The notes under the pieces: model-generated
The model's input: the letters and a program-made list of their open reading frames with translations, nothing else
Databases searched by the model: none
What the model was told of the DNA's origin: nothing
DNA from: Hamadaea sp013361475
GTDB lineage: Bacteria > Actinomycetota > Actinomycetes > Mycobacteriales > Micromonosporaceae
NCBI RefSeq assembly: GCF_040654195.1
Contig: NZ_JBFAHM010000021.1
Span: 1-64,000, forward strand
Direction: 5' to 3'
Length of the DNA stretch: 64,000 nt
Made by a program: the position numbers and the translations under genes
Shown here: piece by piece, positions 35,548 to 44,652 of the stretch
Layout of the letters: every line of letters begins with the position of its first letter
How positions within the stretch are numbered: the first letter of the stretch is position 1

Positions 35548-36634
35548 GAAGGACGCTGACCTGCCCGGCCTGCCGATCGAGCCGGTGACGGCGTACTTGC
35601 GCGACCGGCTGCCCGACGCCGATCCGACCGCCCCTTGGCAGGCCGACCTGCTCACGGGCGGCCGGAGCAACCTCACCTACCGCATCAGTCAGGGCGGCAA
35701 GTCGTGGGTGCTGCGCCGGCCACCGCTCGGTCATGTGATGCCCAAAGCGCACGACATGGCCCGCGAATATCGCGTCCTGTGCGGGTTGGATCGGACGCCG
35801 GTGCCCAGCGCGCGGCCGTACCTGCTCTGCGAAGACCAGTCCGTCCTCGGCGCGCCCTTCCTCGTCATGGAACACGTCGACGGCGTCGTGCTGTCCGTAG
35901 CGGACGACTGCGACGGCCTGTCCGCCGGACGCGCGGCGACGATCACCGATGCCCTCGTCCGGACCCTGGCGACCTTGCACGACGCCGACCTCACCGGCAC
36001 CGGCCTGGAAACCTTCGGCCGACCGGCGGGCTACCTCAGCCGTCAGGCTGCACTGTGGACGGTCCAATGGGAACGGACCAAGGTACGCGATGTGCCGGGG
36101 TTCGACCACCTCGCCCGCTGGCTGGCCACCCACACCGTCGCGTATGCCGACCGGCCCTCGGCGCTCGTGCACGGCGACTACCGCCTCGACAACCTCATCC
36201 TCGCGCCGGACACCGCAGAACTGGTCCCAGACACCGCCGAAGTACGCGCGGTGCTGGATTGGGAGATGGCCACCCGTGGCGATCCCGTCTGCGACGTCGC
36301 CCTCCTGCTCGTCTACTGGACCGAACCCGGTGACACCCTTCGGCGGCAGGTGCCCGTCGCCCTCGGCGTCACCGATCGACCGGGATTCGGCCGCCGCGCG
36401 GACGTCCTCCAGGCGTACGCCGCCCTCCGCCCGGTCGAGGACGACCATCTCGCGGTGTGCCTGGCGCTCACCTGTCTCAAGCTCGCGGTCGTCATGGAGT
36501 CGATCTACTTCCGCCATCTCCAGGGCAAGCAGCTGGGATCGGACGCGGCGGACATGGCGGGAGCCGCGGGAGCGCTCGTGGAACTGGGCCTCCGCGTCAC
36601 CGGTGGGGAAGGCGTCGCGGCGCTGGGCTCGTGA
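35540..36634 (+). CDS. Phosphotransferase-fold protein (ACAD10/11-type kinase partner)
   Basis: 364 aa. GGRSNLTYRI (P-loop-like), VLRRPPLGHVMPKAHDMAREYRVL, VHGDYRLDNLIL (catalytic Asp) and VLDWEMATRGDP (metal-binding Asp) define the APH/choline-kinase fold. In eukaryotic ACAD10/11 this domain phosphorylates 4-hydroxyacyl-CoA, which the dehydrogenase domain then resolves. Here the two activities sit on separate, overlapping genes, suggesting a route for hydroxylated acyl-CoA. That reaction is inferred from the eukaryotic fusion, not shown. Confidence 0.87.
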   Translation: MPEKDADLPGLPIEPVTAYLRDRLPDADPTAPWQADLLTGGRSNLTYRISQGGKSWVLRRPPLGHVMPKAHDMAREYRVLCGLDRTPVPSARPYLLCEDQSVLGAPFLVMEHVDGVVLSVADDCDGLSAGRAATITDALVRTLATLHDADLTGTGLETFGRPAGYLSRQAALWTVQWERTKVRDVPGFDHLARWLATHTVAYADRPSALVHGDYRLDNLILAPDTAELVPDTAEVRAVLDWEMATRGDPVCDVALLLVYWTEPGDTLRRQVPVALGVTDRPGFGRRADVLQAYAALRPVEDDHLAVCLALTCLKLAVVMESIYFRHLQGKQLGSDAADMAGAAGALVELGLRVTGGEGVAALGS

Positions 36635-36647
36635 AGCGAACACGGAA

Positions 36648-36676
36648 AGCCCCGCCGGTCGAGGACCGACGGGGCT
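36648..36676. terminator. Terminator at the right end of the catabolic locus
   Basis: A 13-bp stem with one C-A mismatch (36648-36660 with 36664-36676) and a tight 3-nt loop, followed by TGTTGT, lies between the kinase-like gene and the convergent protease gene. Confidence 0.85.
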
Positions 36677-36691
36677 GTTGTGCGCGTACGC

Positions 36692-37732
36692 TCAGCAGTT
36701 CGGCGCCGAGGTTCCGACGGAGCAGACCACGCTCACGCCCGACGATGCGGTGCCGGACACGGCGGAGGAGTAGACCGTCTGGGTCTCGGTGGTGAACTTC
36801 GGGCCGAACATGTACGTCAGCCCGGAGTATCCGTACGAGTTCACCGAGGTGAGCAGGGTGCCCGTGGTGTAGACGGCCGGATCGGTGGTGCCGTAGATCC
36901 AGGGGCCGCCGGAGGCTCCGCCGTTCATGTTGCAGGCGACGCCCCAGGTCGGCGCGCCGTACGGGTCGTCGACGGTCGGGCCGGCGCAGTAGATGAGGTC
37001 CTTGCCCTTGTACTTGCCCTCGGCGGGGTAGCCGAACGCCCACTTCGTCGCGCTGTTCGCGACAGCCGCGGTGTTCAAGCCGTAGCCACCGGTGGCGGCG
37101 TCGAGTTCGGCCGTGCCGGCGCCGGCGATCCGCAGGCCCACGCGGGCGAAACCGTAGTCGACCCGCACCGTCTCGTCCGTCCCGAAGCCGGCGGGGACGA
37201 AGTCGTCGTGGGCGGACAGCAGGTTGGCCCGCCAGCAGCCGTCGACTCGCGTGGCGCAGTCGTAGTTGGGCTCGGCGTCGAAGTTCGGCATGTACAGGAA
37301 GTTGTAGGACCAGCCGTCGGTGCCGTCGAAGACGCAGTGCCCGGCCGTGAGGACGATCGAGTACCCGTTGCTGGTCGAAGAGTCGTTGACGACGCTGCCT
37401 GAGCAGATCCAATCGGAACCGCCCGAGGAGAACAGGATGCGACCCGAACGCTGCTGGATCGCGCCACCGCTGGGCCAGGACGCGCCCGTGACGGTGCTGC
37501 CGCCACCGGGCCTGGCGTTGGGGATCATCTTGCCGCTATCGGTGCGGACGTAATCCCGCGCCTTCGCGTTGGCGATCCGCGCCGGCGTCCAGTACGCGAG
37601 GACCCGGGCGTCTTCGGCGCGTACGCCGGCAGCGCCGTGGTCGGTGCCCGCGGCACTGGCGGCCGTCGCGGGATTGATGGACAACAGGGACAGCGCGATC
37701 GCGCTGAGCAGGACTAGGGGGCGAGAACGCAT
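36692..37732 (-). CDS. Secreted trypsin-like serine protease
   Basis: 346 aa. The Sec signal ends near ATAAS (residue about 25), followed by a propeptide-like stretch and a chymotrypsin-fold catalytic domain: His in VLTAGHCVFDG, candidate Asp in VDYGFARVG, Ser in NMNGGASGGPWI. Cys pairs flank the active sites. It resembles actinomycete V8/glutamyl-endopeptidase-like secreted proteases. It may supply nutrients or process surface proteins. Confidence 0.88.
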   Translation of the reverse strand: MRSRPLVLLSAIALSLLSINPATAASAAGTDHGAAGVRAEDARVLAYWTPARIANAKARDYVRTDSGKMIPNARPGGGSTVTGASWPSGGAIQQRSGRILFSSGGSDWICSGSVVNDSSTSNGYSIVLTAGHCVFDGTDGWSYNFLYMPNFDAEPNYDCATRVDGCWRANLLSAHDDFVPAGFGTDETVRVDYGFARVGLRIAGAGTAELDAATGGYGLNTAAVANSATKWAFGYPAEGKYKGKDLIYCAGPTVDDPYGAPTWGVACNMNGGASGGPWIYGTTDPAVYTTGTLLTSVNSYGYSGLTYMFGPKFTTETQTVYSSAVSGTASSGVSVVCSVGTSAPNC

Positions 37733-37936
37733 GCGACATCCTCTTCAGTTCGCAGGTTCGTGCTGGGGGTGCCGCCATCCAAACCCACCCATGGGTGCCG
37801 CACAATGCGGACGATGATGTCCTGACCAGGTAGTGATCAGCTGTGCCGCTCCGGGCGGCCGCATCGTCCTCCGGCCGCGACAAGATCGCTCTAGTGTGGA
37901 CGTCCGAGGACCCCTCACGTCATAGCGCAACCGACC

Positions 37937-38674
37937 TCACGCCGGAACCGTCGGCAGGCGGGCGGAGCGAAATGCGCGCCCATCAGCGGCGATGGCGGCG
38001 GATTCGTAGCCGTCGAGCATCGCCAACCAGTCCAGGGCGGCCTCGCCCATGGCGACGGCGGCAGTCGCGTACGCGTCGGCGACACCGAGATCGGGTCCGA
38101 CCACGGTCACTGAGACGAGCGCCGTGGCGGCGCGGCCGGTGAAGGGGTCGATGACGTGCGGGCCGCGTTCGTAGGTGCCGGAGGTGGCGATGGCTGCATC
38201 GCTCACTTCGAGGACCCACGCGCAGCGGTGCTGCTCCTCCGGGTGGCGGATACCGACACGCCACGGTTGGCCGTCCGGCGCGTTGCCCCGTACGCACACA
38301 TCCCCGCCCGCGTTGACGAAGTGGTCGGTGACACCGGCTGCGGCGAGCTGGTCAGAGGCCACCTGAGCCGCCCAGCCCTTGACGTAACCACACGGATCGA
38401 ACGAGCCGGTGGCGTAGGCGTCGAAATATCCCGAGGTCTGCTGCCACAGGCGCGCGCACGCGTCTTGGACGGCGTCGAGATCAGGGTGGCGGGAAACCCG
38501 CTCACCACGGTTGATCCGGCTCACGTCGCTGTCACCTCGGAACGGGCTGAACCGGGAGTCGACGTCGCGCAGCCACGCGTACGCATCGTCGGCGTGCTCC
38601 CGGCGAGCCGTCGTCCCGCCGAGGGCGATGCTGATCGGCGTACCCATGATGTGCTGCACGAACCGCATGGTCAT
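37937..38674 (-). CDS. apbE: FAD:protein FMN transferase (ApbE)
   Basis: 245 aa. HIMGTPISI, DSRFSPFRGDSDVSRIN, DAYATGSFDPCGYVKGWAAQ, NAGGDVCVRG and ATSGTYERGPHVIDPFTGRAA are the ApbE signature blocks. The enzyme attaches FMN to a Thr in target proteins outside the membrane. No signal peptide is apparent, so it may act in the cytoplasm or on a co-exported partner. Its start overlaps the FMN-binding gene by 4 bp (ATGA), and that protein carries the expected target motif. Confidence 0.92.
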   Translation of the reverse strand: MTMRFVQHIMGTPISIALGGTTARREHADDAYAWLRDVDSRFSPFRGDSDVSRINRGERVSRHPDLDAVQDACARLWQQTSGYFDAYATGSFDPCGYVKGWAAQVASDQLAAAGVTDHFVNAGGDVCVRGNAPDGQPWRVGIRHPEEQHRCAWVLEVSDAAIATSGTYERGPHVIDPFTGRAATALVSVTVVGPDLGVADAYATAAVAMGEAALDWLAMLDGYESAAIAADGRAFRSARLPTVPA

Positions 38675-39219
38675 CCGGCGGCCTTGTCGAGCGCGGCCTG
38701 CAAGGACCGGCGGTAGCCGTCGCTGGTCAGCGTGGCGCCGGAGACGGTGGCGATGTCGGCGTCCTGCGCCTGCAACGTCTCGGCGTTGAGTTTCGGGATC
38801 GCCTTGCCGTTGATGACTCCGGACTGGCCGCTTGTCGGGTAGGTCGCCGACGCCGCGGTGATCTTCCCGCCGGAGATGGTGACCTTCACGGTGATCGTGC
38901 CGTATTTGTAGGTTGCGGGTGCGCTGTAGACGCCGTCCTTGAAGCGACCACTGCTCGCGGGCGCGCTGGTCGTGGCGCCGGTCGGCTGGGTTCCCGGCTT
39001 CGTCGGCGTCGGCTTCACGCTCGCCGACGGGCGCGCGGAGCCACGCACCCCGACGGTGCTGGAGGGCCGGGCCGACGGCGTCCCCGAGACCGTCGGGTCC
39101 GCCTCGGTGGGCACGCCGACCGCGACGCCGTGGTCCGGCAGGTCGCCGCCGGCCTTCGCCCCGACGAGCAGCGCGGTCCCGACGGCGGTGCCGCAGACGG
39201 CGAGGATTGCGCGACGCAT
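38671..39219 (-). CDS. Exported FMN-binding protein (RnfG/NqrC-like domain), ApbE target
   Basis: 182 aa. An N-terminal signal/anchor helix (1-24) is followed by a Ser/Thr/Pro-rich linker (about 35-90) and an FMN-binding domain (93-182) with FKDGVYSAPATYKYGTITVKV and the flavinylation motif SGATLTSDGYRRSL, in which the Thr after SGA would carry FMN. It would shuttle electrons on the outer face of the membrane. It sits between the reductase and ApbE genes. Confidence 0.9.
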   Translation of the reverse strand: MRRAILAVCGTAVGTALLVGAKAGGDLPDHGVAVGVPTEADPTVSGTPSARPSSTVGVRGSARPSASVKPTPTKPGTQPTGATTSAPASSGRFKDGVYSAPATYKYGTITVKVTISGGKITAASATYPTSGQSGVINGKAIPKLNAETLQAQDADIATVSGATLTSDGYRRSLQAALDKAAG

Positions 39220-39232
39220 GACCTAGGGCCTC

Positions 39233-40645
39233 TCAGAACTCGAACGGGTCCAGGTGCAGCTGGCGGCGAGGCACCCGCAACCGGCGCAGAACGCGGACGC
39301 ACTCGTCGATCAGGCCCTTGGGACCGCACAGGTAGACGTCGCGCCGAGTCACGTCCGGCGCCAGCTCGCGAAGTCCTTGCGGGGTCAACAGGCGCCGCGG
39401 GCCGACGTCCTCCCGGCCACCGAGCACGTAGTGGACCCGAGCGCCACGTTCCTGGGCAAGCCAGTCCAGTTCCCGCCGGAACATCAGTTCGTGCTCACCA
39501 CCGGCGCGGTAGATGAGGATGGCGCCCGGTGGCACATCCTCCAGCAGCGCTCGGATCGGCGCGATGCCGCTGCCACCGGCGATCAGCAGGGCTCGACGCC
39601 GCACGCCCCGATCCGCGGTGAACACACCGGACGGGCCTTCGGCGAAGACGCGTACGCCGGGGCGCAGAGCCCGCAGCCGCTGGGTGTGATCGCCGACCAC
39701 CTTCACCGTGAGCCGCAGCCAGGCGCCGTTGGGCGCGGCCGACAGGGAGAACGGATGCGCCTGCCACCAGCAGCCATTCGTCAGGAATCGCCAGCGGAAG
39801 TACTGCCCGGCTCGCCCGTGCATGCCGTCGAGGCCACGCCCCTGCAGGTAGATCGAGATCACGTCCCGGCCCTCCGCGAGCACGTCGGCGACGCGCAGCC
39901 GATGCCGGGCATTGAAGATCAGCGGGCCGATGACGCGACCCCACGCGACGTTGGCCGCGACGAAGATGTTCAGCGTGATCCAGTACCAGCGCCCGATCCC
40001 GGAGAGCAGCTGTTCGCCGGAGAACTGATGGGCGAAGCCCAACAGAACCACGAGGTAGCCGCTGAGGTGGAGGAAGTACCACGCCTCGTAGGACAGGCGG
40101 CGGCGTACGCCCCGGATCGCCAGCAGCGCCACGGCGAACAGCAGCATCGCGGCCGCGAACGCGGTCAACAGGTCGTCGAACGTCGTGATCATCGTGTACG
40201 CGTACGGCAGCAGCGGCTCGCCGCTGCCCCAGGCGTACCCGGTGATCGTGAACGCCAGATGGGCAAGCACGGCGACGAAAAGGTAGCCGCCGATCTCCCG
40301 ATGCCACACCAGCAGTGCGTGAGCGCCGATCATCCGCTCAAGCCAGCCTGCCCGGCTCATCAGGAGAATCTGCAGCAGGAGCGCGTACCCGGCCGTCAGC
40401 CCGGTCAGCCGCCCGGCCGCCAGCAGCAGATCGGCGGTGGTCGCCAACGAATGCCCCGGCGTCTGCGACCACCACATCGCGGGGCCGCCGAGGAAAGCGG
40501 CGAAGACCACCAACGGGAACAGCCGACGGCCGGCCTTTCCCGCGCGCGGCGGATCGTCGAGCGCGGGCAGCCAGACCTCGGACGCGTCCGGCGGTTCGCC
40601 GGTGAAGCGCCGCGGCGCGGTCGCGGACTGCCCATGTCGTGCCAT
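39233..40645 (-). CDS. Ferric-reductase-like membrane flavoprotein
   Basis: 470 aa. Six transmembrane helices (about 45-265) carry His pairs of a ferric-reductase-like/cytochrome b domain (LVWHREIGGYLFVAVLAHLAF, WYFLHLSGYLVVLLGFAHQF). A cytoplasmic FAD/NAD(P)-binding ferredoxin-reductase module follows (GQYFRWRF and HPFSLSAAP for FAD; LIAGGSGIAPIRALLED for NAD(P); VYLCGPKGLIDECVRVLRRL). It moves electrons from NAD(P)H across the membrane, plausibly to the FMN-binding protein encoded 13 bp downstream. ATG at 40645 is chosen over TTG at 40675. Confidence 0.9.
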   Translation of the reverse strand: MARHGQSATAPRRFTGEPPDASEVWLPALDDPPRAGKAGRRLFPLVVFAAFLGGPAMWWSQTPGHSLATTADLLLAAGRLTGLTAGYALLLQILLMSRAGWLERMIGAHALLVWHREIGGYLFVAVLAHLAFTITGYAWGSGEPLLPYAYTMITTFDDLLTAFAAAMLLFAVALLAIRGVRRRLSYEAWYFLHLSGYLVVLLGFAHQFSGEQLLSGIGRWYWITLNIFVAANVAWGRVIGPLIFNARHRLRVADVLAEGRDVISIYLQGRGLDGMHGRAGQYFRWRFLTNGCWWQAHPFSLSAAPNGAWLRLTVKVVGDHTQRLRALRPGVRVFAEGPSGVFTADRGVRRRALLIAGGSGIAPIRALLEDVPPGAILIYRAGGEHELMFRRELDWLAQERGARVHYVLGGREDVGPRRLLTPQGLRELAPDVTRRDVYLCGPKGLIDECVRVLRRLRVPRRQLHLDPFEF

Positions 40646-40756
40646 CGCCGTCGTTCGTACCGTCTGCGCGGACAACCCGCAACCGGAGTAGGCCGCCCGG
40701 ACCAGGGGTTTGTCACGAACCGCGTCACGGACCCCGGCCCACTGACGCGGCCGGGC

Positions 40757-41472
40757 TCAGACCGTCGGCGTCGTCGACTCACTCGCCGCGTCGAGGAGGA
40801 TCTGCGCCAGTTCGCGAGGCTGGGAGAACATCGGCCAGTGCCCGGTCGGCATCTCGACGAGCCGCCAACGGTCGCTGGTCAGCAGTTCGGCCACGGTGTC
40901 ACCGGGTTCGTCGCCGGCGAGCAGGCAGAGGACATAGGTCGCCGGAAGCTCTCCGAGCGGCCCCGTCAGCACGGCCGGCTCCACGAGCGTGGCACCTGGG
41001 TGAGGCGTCGAGTGAGCCAGGATTCGGGCGACTTGCTGGGCGCTGAGCCCTTGGCCGTCGAAGTAGTCCGCCGGAACGAGCGGCCACCAACCGCCGTTCT
41101 CAGCGATCACGGCCTGCAGTTCGGCCCCGCCGTCCGGCCAACCGGCGAAGAACGTCCCACCGTCGACGGGAACGCTGGAGTCGACGAAGACGACGCGGGC
41201 CAGCCGAGCACCGATCCGCTGCGCGGCCTGGCCGACCGGAATACCCGAGTAGCTGTGCCCACTAAGACGACGTCGCGCAGGTCCCAGCGCTCGACTTCAT
41301 CCACTATGTCCTGAACGTGGGTCTGCTGGCCGGCCGGCCGCGCCCGCTTCTCGGCCAGACCGGACAACGTCACCGGGTAGACGCCGTGCCCGGCGGCCCG
41401 CAGGTGCGGCACCACGTCGTCCCAGGCCCAGGCACCGAGCCGCGCACCCGCCACCAACACGAAATTTGCCAC
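40757..41472 (-). pseudogene. Alpha/beta hydrolase interrupted by a one-base frameshift
   Basis: The first part (from GTG at 41472) reads VANFVLVAGARLGAWAWDDV and ends in DLRDVVLVG. The continuation, GHSYSGIPVGQAAQ (nucleophile elbow with catalytic Ser) and VVFVDSSVPVDGG down to TGHWPMFSQPRELAQILL (catalytic His), is in the next frame. A single missing base near 41257-41261 explains both halves. The family is the small esterase/methylesterase-like alpha/beta hydrolases of about 230 residues. A rare TTA Leu codon sits immediately before the break. As with the oxidase at 253-1892, a sequencing error is possible. Confidence 0.85.
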
Positions 41473-41544
41473 GACCCGAACGGTAGCCGAGGCGCTCACC
41501 GCCTGCTGAGCCGGACCTGCGGGCGACGGCCGATGGGCGGCGCG

Positions 41545-43308
41545 TCAGAAACTGCTGAGCAGCTTCACGAACGCGTCGTCGATCAGCTGCGGGTCCCGAG
41601 CGTCGAACGCCTTGCCGGAGGTGGCCTTGGCGATCGCTTCCAACGTCGCCAGGTCGGAACCCTCGTCGAAGGCGATGCAGAAGATCTTCACGGGCCGGTC
41701 GGGGTCGAGCGCCACGTCCTTGAGCAGCCGTGCCAGGTTGGCGTCCTTGGCGTACTCGTTCTCTCCGTCGGTCAGCACGACGACGGCGTTGATCCGGGTC
41801 CGATCGTAGTGGTCCAGCATGTATCGATGGGCGGCGCGGATCGTCGTGTAGAGCGCCGTCGCGCCACCGGCACGCAAGCCGCCGAGCCGGTCGGCGAAGC
41901 GGGCCAGGTCCAACCGGGACAGGGGAACCTGTTGCTGGTAAGGGGCCGCGCCGGAGCCCTGCTTCTCCGACGAGAAGGACCACAGCCCCACCTGGTCGGC
42001 GGAGTTCAGCAGGCCCAGTCCCTTCTTCGCGGCGGCCGTCGCGACCTCCAGCCGGGTCTTGGCGCCGACCTTGTTCGTCATCGACCCGGAGACGTCGAGA
42101 GTCATCAAGATGTTCGCCTTCTTGCGGAGCGTCGCCCAGCTGTCCAGGATGCCCTGCACCACGGTCGGCGACGGCGGCTTGAAATACGGCCGCTGATCGC
42201 TCTCGTGCCCGCCCACCACCGCTGTCAGCTCCGGCGCGGCCACCTGCTGGTGATCGCGGAAGCCCAAGCCGGCGAACGCCCGCTGCTGCGGCTTGTCCTG
42301 GAGGAACGCGAGGAAGTCCGCCGCCCCCTTCCGCTGCGCCTCCGAGGCGTCCGGGAGCACCACGTAGGGATGGTCGAGGTTGAACGTGCCCTCCTTCGGA
42401 AACAGCGCCACGAGCGGCTCGTGCGGCTTGTCGCCGATATGCGGGCTGAGCTGTCCCCGGTTGTAGAGGTAGACCAACTCCTCCTGGGTCACGACCGCGC
42501 TCAGGTCCGGCTCACCGGCCTCAACTGTGGACAGATCGGCGGCGGCCAGTGACTTCAACAGGTCGACGACGTCGTCGCTGTAGTGCGAGACGTTCGCCTC
42601 GATCCGGCGGACGAACTGGGTCACCTGCGGGGCGCGTACGTCGGCGTCGGTCAGGTCGCTGGAGGTGCCGGTCGCCGCGTAGTAGGTCGCGATGGTGGCG
42701 GCCAGGCCGGAAGTGGACAGCCGGGGATTGTCCTTGCCGAAGGTGAACCGCTTCCACTCCGGCTTGCCGAAGGCGCCCCACCCCTCCTCACCGGACATGC
42801 CGAGGATGTCACCCCAGCCCAGTGCGCCCCGCTGCTGCAGGACCCGGGCCTTCGTCGCGGGCATCGCGATGACCAGCGGGCTGTTGGCGATCGACGGGTA
42901 CTCCCCCGGCGTCTGCTCCGGCCGCTTGGCCGCCCGGTCCCGCAGTTGCAGTTGATCGGTCCACAGACTCGATGTCGGCAGCCAGACCTGCGGACGGGGA
43001 ATCGAGCTGCCGGCCACGGCCGCCCAGTCCCCGGCGAGCGCCTCCATCGCCTGGCCCGACGTCAGCCCGGCCACGGTGACCTCCGCACACTGGCCGCCGA
43101 ACCGCCGGTTGCTGTGGTTGTACCGGTCGGCCAGCTCCGCCACCAGCACGTTCTTCTCGGTGGAGGAGACCACGTCCACCGCGACACAGTCTGTGCGATC
43201 AGTGTCGAGCCGCACATACAGGTAGGAGCCCGCGATCACGGCGAGCCCGACCATCACGGCGACGGCTACTGGAAGCCATCTGCGGGCGGACGTCCGACCC
43301 GATGCCAT
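41545..43308 (-). CDS. Membrane-anchored solute-binding and VWA domain protein
   Basis: 587 aa. An N-terminal transmembrane helix (about 11-31) is followed by a type-2 periplasmic-binding-protein-like region (about 40-350, SSTEKNVLVAELADRYN, VWLPTSSLWTDQL) and a von Willebrand A domain (about 405-585) with the MIDAS motif DVSGSM, Thr in GGATALYTT and Asp in VLTDGENEY. This architecture is common in actinomycetes and of uncertain role; extracellular metal-dependent adhesion or substrate capture is likely. It follows the kinase gene by 39 bp on the same strand. Confidence 0.88.
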   Translation of the reverse strand: MASGRTSARRWLPVAVAVMVGLAVIAGSYLYVRLDTDRTDCVAVDVVSSTEKNVLVAELADRYNHSNRRFGGQCAEVTVAGLTSGQAMEALAGDWAAVAGSSIPRPQVWLPTSSLWTDQLQLRDRAAKRPEQTPGEYPSIANSPLVIAMPATKARVLQQRGALGWGDILGMSGEEGWGAFGKPEWKRFTFGKDNPRLSTSGLAATIATYYAATGTSSDLTDADVRAPQVTQFVRRIEANVSHYSDDVVDLLKSLAAADLSTVEAGEPDLSAVVTQEELVYLYNRGQLSPHIGDKPHEPLVALFPKEGTFNLDHPYVVLPDASEAQRKGAADFLAFLQDKPQQRAFAGLGFRDHQQVAAPELTAVVGGHESDQRPYFKPPSPTVVQGILDSWATLRKKANILMTLDVSGSMTNKVGAKTRLEVATAAAKKGLGLLNSADQVGLWSFSSEKQGSGAAPYQQQVPLSRLDLARFADRLGGLRAGGATALYTTIRAAHRYMLDHYDRTRINAVVVLTDGENEYAKDANLARLLKDVALDPDRPVKIFCIAFDEGSDLATLEAIAKATSGKAFDARDPQLIDDAFVKLLSSF

Positions 43309-43347
43309 GCCTGCCTCCTCTTCGGGGGTGTGCGGATTGCGCTTACG

Positions 43348-44571
43348 TCACTCGCGTTCGGTGCCACGGTCCAGCACGACCGCGAGGGCCAGCCGTACGA
43401 GGTAGACGGCGCCGAAGGCGATCGCGCCCGTCTTCACTGACCGAGCGGGATCCGTGGAGGCCAGGTACACCGCGGCGAAACCCAGCGCACCGAGCACGAT
43501 CGCGACCGCGATGCCGATCGGGTCGCCCACCTGCCGGCCGAACCGACGGAACGAGCCGGACGGCGCGACGGCCACCCGAGTCGGCGAAGCCACCGGCACC
43601 GCGGCCGTCGTCGGCGTCTGCGTACCGGTCACCGCAACGGGCGGCGACGCCGGAGCGGCCGGCACCACGGTGGTCGCCGCGGCGCTGCCCTGTTGCAGGG
43701 CGGTCCCCAACGGCACGTCCGTCAACGTCGGGGCGGCGGACCCGGCGCGGCCGAGTAGCCGTAGTAGCAGCTGCTCAGAGGTCGGCCGGGCGTACTGGTC
43801 CTTGGCCAGCGCCTGCTCCACCAGGTCCAGCAGCGGGCCGGACAAGTTCGCCAGCTCCGGCGGCTCGTGCAGGACCCGGGCCATCACCGTGGCCGGTGAG
43901 TCGTGGCCGAACGGCCCCCGTCCCGAGGCGGCGAACGCGATCGTCGCCGCCCAGCCGAAAACGTCGCAGCGCGGGTCGACATCGGCGTTGTGGAACCGTT
44001 CCGGCGCCATGTAGGGCACCGTTCCCATGACGTTGCCGCTCAAGGTGTGCGTACCGAGGGCTCGGGCGATGCCGAAGTCGATGACACGTGGACCGTCCGC
44101 GCCGAGGATCACGTTGTCCGGCTTCAGATCGCAATGGACGATGCCCGCCTGATGGATCGCCGCGAGGGCGGTCGCCGTGCCGACGGCCAGCCGGTACAGG
44201 GCGTTGCCGGTGATGGGCCCATGGTCGCGTACCTGGCGGTGCAGCGTCGGGCCGGCGATGAACTCACTGGCCACGTAAGGCTGGTCGGCGTCGAGATCGG
44301 CATGCAGCACCTGGGCGGTGCAGAAAGCGGCCACTCGCCGCGCGGCGGCGATCTCCTTGGCGAACCGGTTCTTCGCCGACGGGTCCTGATCCAGGTCGAG
44401 ACTGAGCATCTTGACCGCCACCTGGCGGTCGCCGCCCTCCAGACCCAGGTAGACGACGCCCTGCCCGCCCTGCCCCAGGCGGCCGAGCAGCCGGTAGGGC
44501 CCGGCCGCCCGTGGGTCGTTCGCGGCCAGCGGCGTCAGGTTCGGCGTCGGGACGGCCGTGGACTCGGCCAT
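43348..44571 (-). CDS. Ser/Thr protein kinase with C-terminal membrane helices
   Basis: 407 aa. Kinase domain about 25-285: glycine loop GQGGQGVVY (33-41), Lys54 in VAVKML, IVHCDLKPDN (Asp148, Lys150, Asn153), DFG (165-167), GTVPYMAPERF. The Arg of the HRD motif is Cys, so activation may not depend on activation-loop phosphorylation. An Ala/Pro/Thr linker leads to two transmembrane helices (about 345-365 and 375-395). ATG at 44571 has GGGAG seven bases upstream. It probably forms a unit with the VWA/solute-binding gene. Confidence 0.9.
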   Translation of the reverse strand: MAESTAVPTPNLTPLAANDPRAAGPYRLLGRLGQGGQGVVYLGLEGGDRQVAVKMLSLDLDQDPSAKNRFAKEIAAARRVAAFCTAQVLHADLDADQPYVASEFIAGPTLHRQVRDHGPITGNALYRLAVGTATALAAIHQAGIVHCDLKPDNVILGADGPRVIDFGIARALGTHTLSGNVMGTVPYMAPERFHNADVDPRCDVFGWAATIAFAASGRGPFGHDSPATVMARVLHEPPELANLSGPLLDLVEQALAKDQYARPTSEQLLLRLLGRAGSAAPTLTDVPLGTALQQGSAAATTVVPAAPASPPVAVTGTQTPTTAAVPVASPTRVAVAPSGSFRRFGRQVGDPIGIAVAIVLGALGFAAVYLASTDPARSVKTGAIAFGAVYLVRLALAVVLDRGTERE

Positions 44572-44652
44572 CAGCTCCCCTGAATCTCGATGATCCGCAT
44601 GCGTCGCAAGGATAGCGGCGTCTGTCCATCGTGCCGCCCGCACGGCTCGCGG

